DNA of 33,904 nucleotides from Chloroflexota bacterium (GTDB lineage Bacteria; Chloroflexota; Anaerolineae; 4572-78; J111), in contig JAJRVO010000134.1 in the NCBI GenBank assembly GCA_024277275.1, positions 1 through 33,904 of the forward strand, in the 5' to 3' direction. Below the pieces are notes generated by a model. The model did not search any database and was not told where the DNA came from. It saw only the letters and a program-made list of their open reading frames with translations. How positions within the stretch are numbered: position 1 is the first letter of the stretch; every line of letters starts with the position of its first letter. Made by a program: the position numbers and the translations under genes. This document shows, piece by piece, positions 31,490 to 33,904 of the stretch.

Positions 31490-32692
31490 CTACGGCAGAT
31501 AAAGCACTTGTCCTACATAAATTTGGTTGGGATTAGATAGACCGTTGGTTGCTGCCAATATATCGGCAGAAGTACCGTAAAGCAGGGAAATGGAGAATAA
31601 TGTCTCGCCGGGAGCCACGGTATGCGTATTGGCATTGCCGGGAACAGGAGCATAGGCATCATCTTGTGGCGGATAGTCTTGATAGGGTTGTTGGTAGTAA
31701 TTGTCGGCAGGCGGCTGGTAGTAACCATCAGCGGGAGGCTGGTAGTAGCCATCGGCAGGCGGTGGGGGCGGCGGTCCAAAATAAGCGCCGGGAGTTGGAA
31801 TGAGAAGCTGTTGTCCGGCTTGAATTAGATAGGGATACGGAATACTATTGAGTCCGGCAATGGCCTCAACCGAAACGCCATACTGCAAGGAAATGCGATA
31901 CAGGGTTTCGCCGGGGGCAACAAAATGTTGATTTTGACCGCTGTCGGGTACATAAGGCTGCTGGTAGGAGGGGGCTGTGTAGCCGCCGTCGCCATAAGAC
32001 GGAGTTGTGTAGCCGCTATCGATACCGGGAATATTCAATTCTTGACCGGCATAAATCATATCGGTGGGCAAACCATTGGCCATAACAATAGCGCTAACAG
32101 TTGTGTCATACCGTAACGCAATGCTAAACAGGGTGTCGCCCGGTTGAACCCTGTAAGTTGTATCGCCATAGGTTGGCGCGCCATAATCGCCGCTGGTTTG
32201 GCTGACCGGAGGGTTGGCTGCCACGGGGCCGCCAATCGGCAAATCTTCTGATGTAGTTGCGTCTACAACAATGGCCTCATCCGTCGCTATCACACCATCT
32301 TCAACGGCAGCTTCTTCGGCAGGAGGCACAAAACTTTCGGGAGCTACAGAAGACGCTTGTTCGGCTTCAGCGTTTACAGCAGAGGACGCCGAGGGTTCAA
32401 GGTTAACCGCCTGCGAGGTTGGCGCTACCGGCTCGGTTGAGCCATTGGTGGTTTGGGCTTCGCCCAGAGTGGATTGGGTAGCGGTAGGTTGAACATTAAT
32501 AATGGTGGGAATAGGCGTAGCTTCAACAACCAGATCAGCCTCTGCGCCCAGAGGGGCCAGAGTTGGAGGCAAATCTGAAACCGGGCCTGGGTCTGACACA
32601 TCTTCATCGCTTCGGCGCAACTCACAGCCTGTCAAAACAATCATAAGAATCAACAGGGCTAATAGGTAACGAAACTTGGGCAATTTTGCCAT
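31490..32692 (-). CDS. Lipoprotein with three LysM domains
   Basis: A 400-residue exported lipoprotein. The lipobox L-T-G-C ends at Cys23. An acidic, Thr/Ala/Pro-rich linker runs to about residue 175. Three LysM modules follow, at about 179-222, 256-299 and 356-400, each with (P/A)-G-(D/E)-T-L at its start and G-Q-x-L-x-(I/L)-P at its end. LysM modules 2 and 3 are joined by a Gly/Pro/Tyr-rich repeat (P-P-A-D-G-Y-Y-Q units, about 308-345). No catalytic domain is present, so it probably anchors or organises peptidoglycan at the cell surface. ATG 32692 has GGAGGAG 7 nt upstream; an in-frame ATG at 32710 lies before that site and is rejected. Confidence 0.9.
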   Translation of the reverse strand: MAKLPKFRYLLALLILMIVLTGCELRRSDEDVSDPGPVSDLPPTLAPLGAEADLVVEATPIPTIINVQPTATQSTLGEAQTTNGSTEPVAPTSQAVNLEPSASSAVNAEAEQASSVAPESFVPPAEEAAVEDGVIATDEAIVVDATTSEDLPIGGPVAANPPVSQTSGDYGAPTYGDTTYRVQPGDTLFSIALRYDTTVSAIVMANGLPTDMIYAGQELNIPGIDSGYTTPSYGDGGYTAPSYQQPYVPDSGQNQHFVAPGETLYRISLQYGVSVEAIAGLNSIPYPYLIQAGQQLLIPTPGAYFGPPPPPPADGYYQPPADGYYQPPADNYYQQPYQDYPPQDDAYAPVPGNANTHTVAPGETLFSISLLYGTSADILAATNGLSNPNQIYVGQVLYLP

Positions 32693-33046
32693 AATCGGTC
32701 TCCTCCACAAGTATTGCTATAAGATCGGTAAGTAGACATAATACCTGATTACGTTACATAATATCACAGGTAAAACATTACGTCAAGTTGTACAACTTTC
32801 CTACAACATCTAAATTCCCAATGACTTGCTCCGACGTTAAGTGTGGTATATGATATTGCTTATAATAAATAAGCAGTTCCAAAAAACTAACTGTCCAAAC
32901 CACGTAACCAGTAATGCGTAACCTGTTACGGATTACGAATTACGAATCACGAATTACGGTTAACTCTAGCCCAATATGACCTAACTAAAAATCATCGTCC
33001 TGGAACAATCTAAACTTCAGAACTCCCAATTGCCTCGGAGAATTTC
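32693..33046. other. Divergent intergenic region
   Basis: A 354-bp AT-rich region carrying the promoters of two divergent genes. It contains the palindrome CGTAACCTGTTACG and several TTACGAATTACGAAT words near 32910-32960. I see no gene or clear promoter boxes. Confidence 0.5.
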
Positions 33047-33904
33047 ATGCCGCTCATCGTTCCTCGCCAAAAACCTATCATCAAGCTTCGGCTGGCCCGA
33101 AACCTGGTTCGCGCTTTAAAGCGAGGGCATCCCTGGGTTTTTGCCGACGCTCTGCGCCGGCAACCGACCGCCCCTCCCGGCGCGCATGCCATACTGTTAG
33201 ACAACAAAAAAGAGCGAGAGATTGCCAAAGGTTTTTATACCCCCCATAGCCCCCTGGCTTTTAGAGTTTGCACGCTAGAGCCAACCGAAATGCTCAATGA
33301 TACGTGGGCCATTAAGAGAATGGAACAAGCCGTCTTGCTGCGCCGCCTGCTTTTTGACAACCAGACCACCGGCTTCAGGTTGTTCAACGGCGAAGGCGAC
33401 GGTTTGCCGGGCCTTATTTGTGATATTTATGGCGACACGGCAGTTATTCAACTTGATGGTCCCGGGCCAGGCAACTTTTGGGACGCCAAAGGGGTGGCCG
33501 GCTGGGTGGCTAAAGCTCTCAAGCTGCAATCCGTCTTCCTAAAAGGTCAATCCGGGCGCGATGCCGGCAGTAAGGTGTTGGCCGGACTTCCCCCGGCAGA
33601 GTCAACCCCGTTTCTGGAAAACGGCACGCGTTTTAGCGCGGATGTTGTGCGCGGGCAAAAAACCGGTTTTTTTCTTGACCAGCGTGACAACCGCCAACAG
33701 ATTAAAACCGTGGCCGCGGGTCGACGAACGCTGAATTTATTTGGTTACACCGGAGGATTTTCAGTTTATGCGGGTTTAGGCGACGCCGGCCACGTAACCA
33801 CTGTTGATGTGGCCGCTCCCGCGCTCCGGGTTGCTAATTATCATTGGCAGCTTAACGGCCTCCCCGCAGCCAGACATGAAACAACTAAAGCTGACGCCTT
33901 TGAG
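33047..33904 (+). CDS. RlmI-like class I SAM-dependent rRNA methyltransferase (3' end outside window)
   Basis: The first 286 codons of a gene that runs off the right edge. An N-terminal PUA-like domain (about 12-80: L-V-R-A-L-K-R-G-H-P-W-V-F) is followed by E-G-D-G-L-P-G-L-I-C-D-I-Y and the methyltransferase entry segment Q-K-T-G-F-F-L-D-Q-R-D-N-R. The SAM-binding motif L-N-L-F-G-Y-T-G-G-F-S-V and V-T-T-V-D come next. These are characteristic of the RlmI/RlmK-type 23S rRNA cytosine methyltransferases, usually about 390-400 residues, so about 100 residues are missing. The start is ATG 33047 with CGGAG 6 nt before it. Confidence 0.9.
   Translation, partial: MPLIVPRQKPIIKLRLARNLVRALKRGHPWVFADALRRQPTAPPGAHAILLDNKKEREIAKGFYTPHSPLAFRVCTLEPTEMLNDTWAIKRMEQAVLLRRLLFDNQTTGFRLFNGEGDGLPGLICDIYGDTAVIQLDGPGPGNFWDAKGVAGWVAKALKLQSVFLKGQSGRDAGSKVLAGLPPAESTPFLENGTRFSADVVRGQKTGFFLDQRDNRQQIKTVAAGRRTLNLFGYTGGFSVYAGLGDAGHVTTVDVAAPALRVANYHWQLNGLPAARHETTKADAFE

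Noticed and set aside
31290-31502. 70-codon open frame starting in the repeat after the MITE-like element
   Set aside because: It is built from repeat words, crosses the terminator hairpin and overlaps the 3' end of the LysM gene; no ribosome site.

Overview
The window reads as chromosomal DNA of a Chloroflexota bacterium, probably from the Anaerolineae or Caldilineae. This is inferred from content, not from a marker gene. The clues are membrane-anchored proteins with very long Pro/Thr (TPTPT-type) linkers, several LysM proteins, a split B12-dependent acyl-CoA mutase, a PdtaS/PdtaR-type two-component pair, an Uma2 nuclease-like protein, and gaps packed with palindromic and low-complexity repeats. 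No rRNA, tRNA, CRISPR array or intact transposase was seen.

Layout. 1-2464: repeat-rich leader, then the B12-binding and catalytic subunits of an acyl-CoA mutase. 2619-6202: a Pro/Thr-rich membrane protein, a GT39-like membrane glycosyltransferase and a TlpA-type thioredoxin. 6647-8893: malic enzyme MaeB. 8894-11349: palindromic intergenic DNA around a second Pro/Thr-rich protein. 11350-13526: a small unknown protein, a truncated isoaspartyl-peptidase gene and recJ. 13714-14375: two small membrane proteins. 14735-17845: fmt, a PdtaS-like kinase and a REC-ANTAR regulator broken by an in-frame stop. 17932-18693: Uma2. 18800-27529: a 9-kb iron region with feoC, a two-gene FeoB, feoA, a DtxR/IdeR-type regulator, an iron-type binding protein with a LysM domain, fused permease, ATPase, and a deazaflavin-type reductase. 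27611-33904: a pentapeptide-repeat protein, a GAF-PAS-SpoIIE phosphatase broken by an in-frame stop, a MITE-like element, a LysM lipoprotein and the start of an RlmI-like methyltransferase.

The most distinctive feature is in the iron region. A 147-bp control segment occurs twice in opposite orientation with no gaps (about 80% identity by eye). One copy precedes the DtxR-type regulator gene and the other precedes the permease/ATPase genes. Each copy carries four short palindromes, one of which (TAAGG-N4-CCTTA) contains a core close to the DtxR/IdeR iron box. With the Feo genes and the ABC importer this suggests one iron regulon covering ferrous and ferric uptake.

Other points for a second look are the two independent in-frame stops (TAA and TAG) in signalling genes, a FeoB cleanly divided at the linker between G domain and membrane domain, an acyl-CoA mutase whose substrate-pocket signatures differ from methylmalonyl-CoA mutase, and several MITE-like palindromes, two with direct repeats at their ends.
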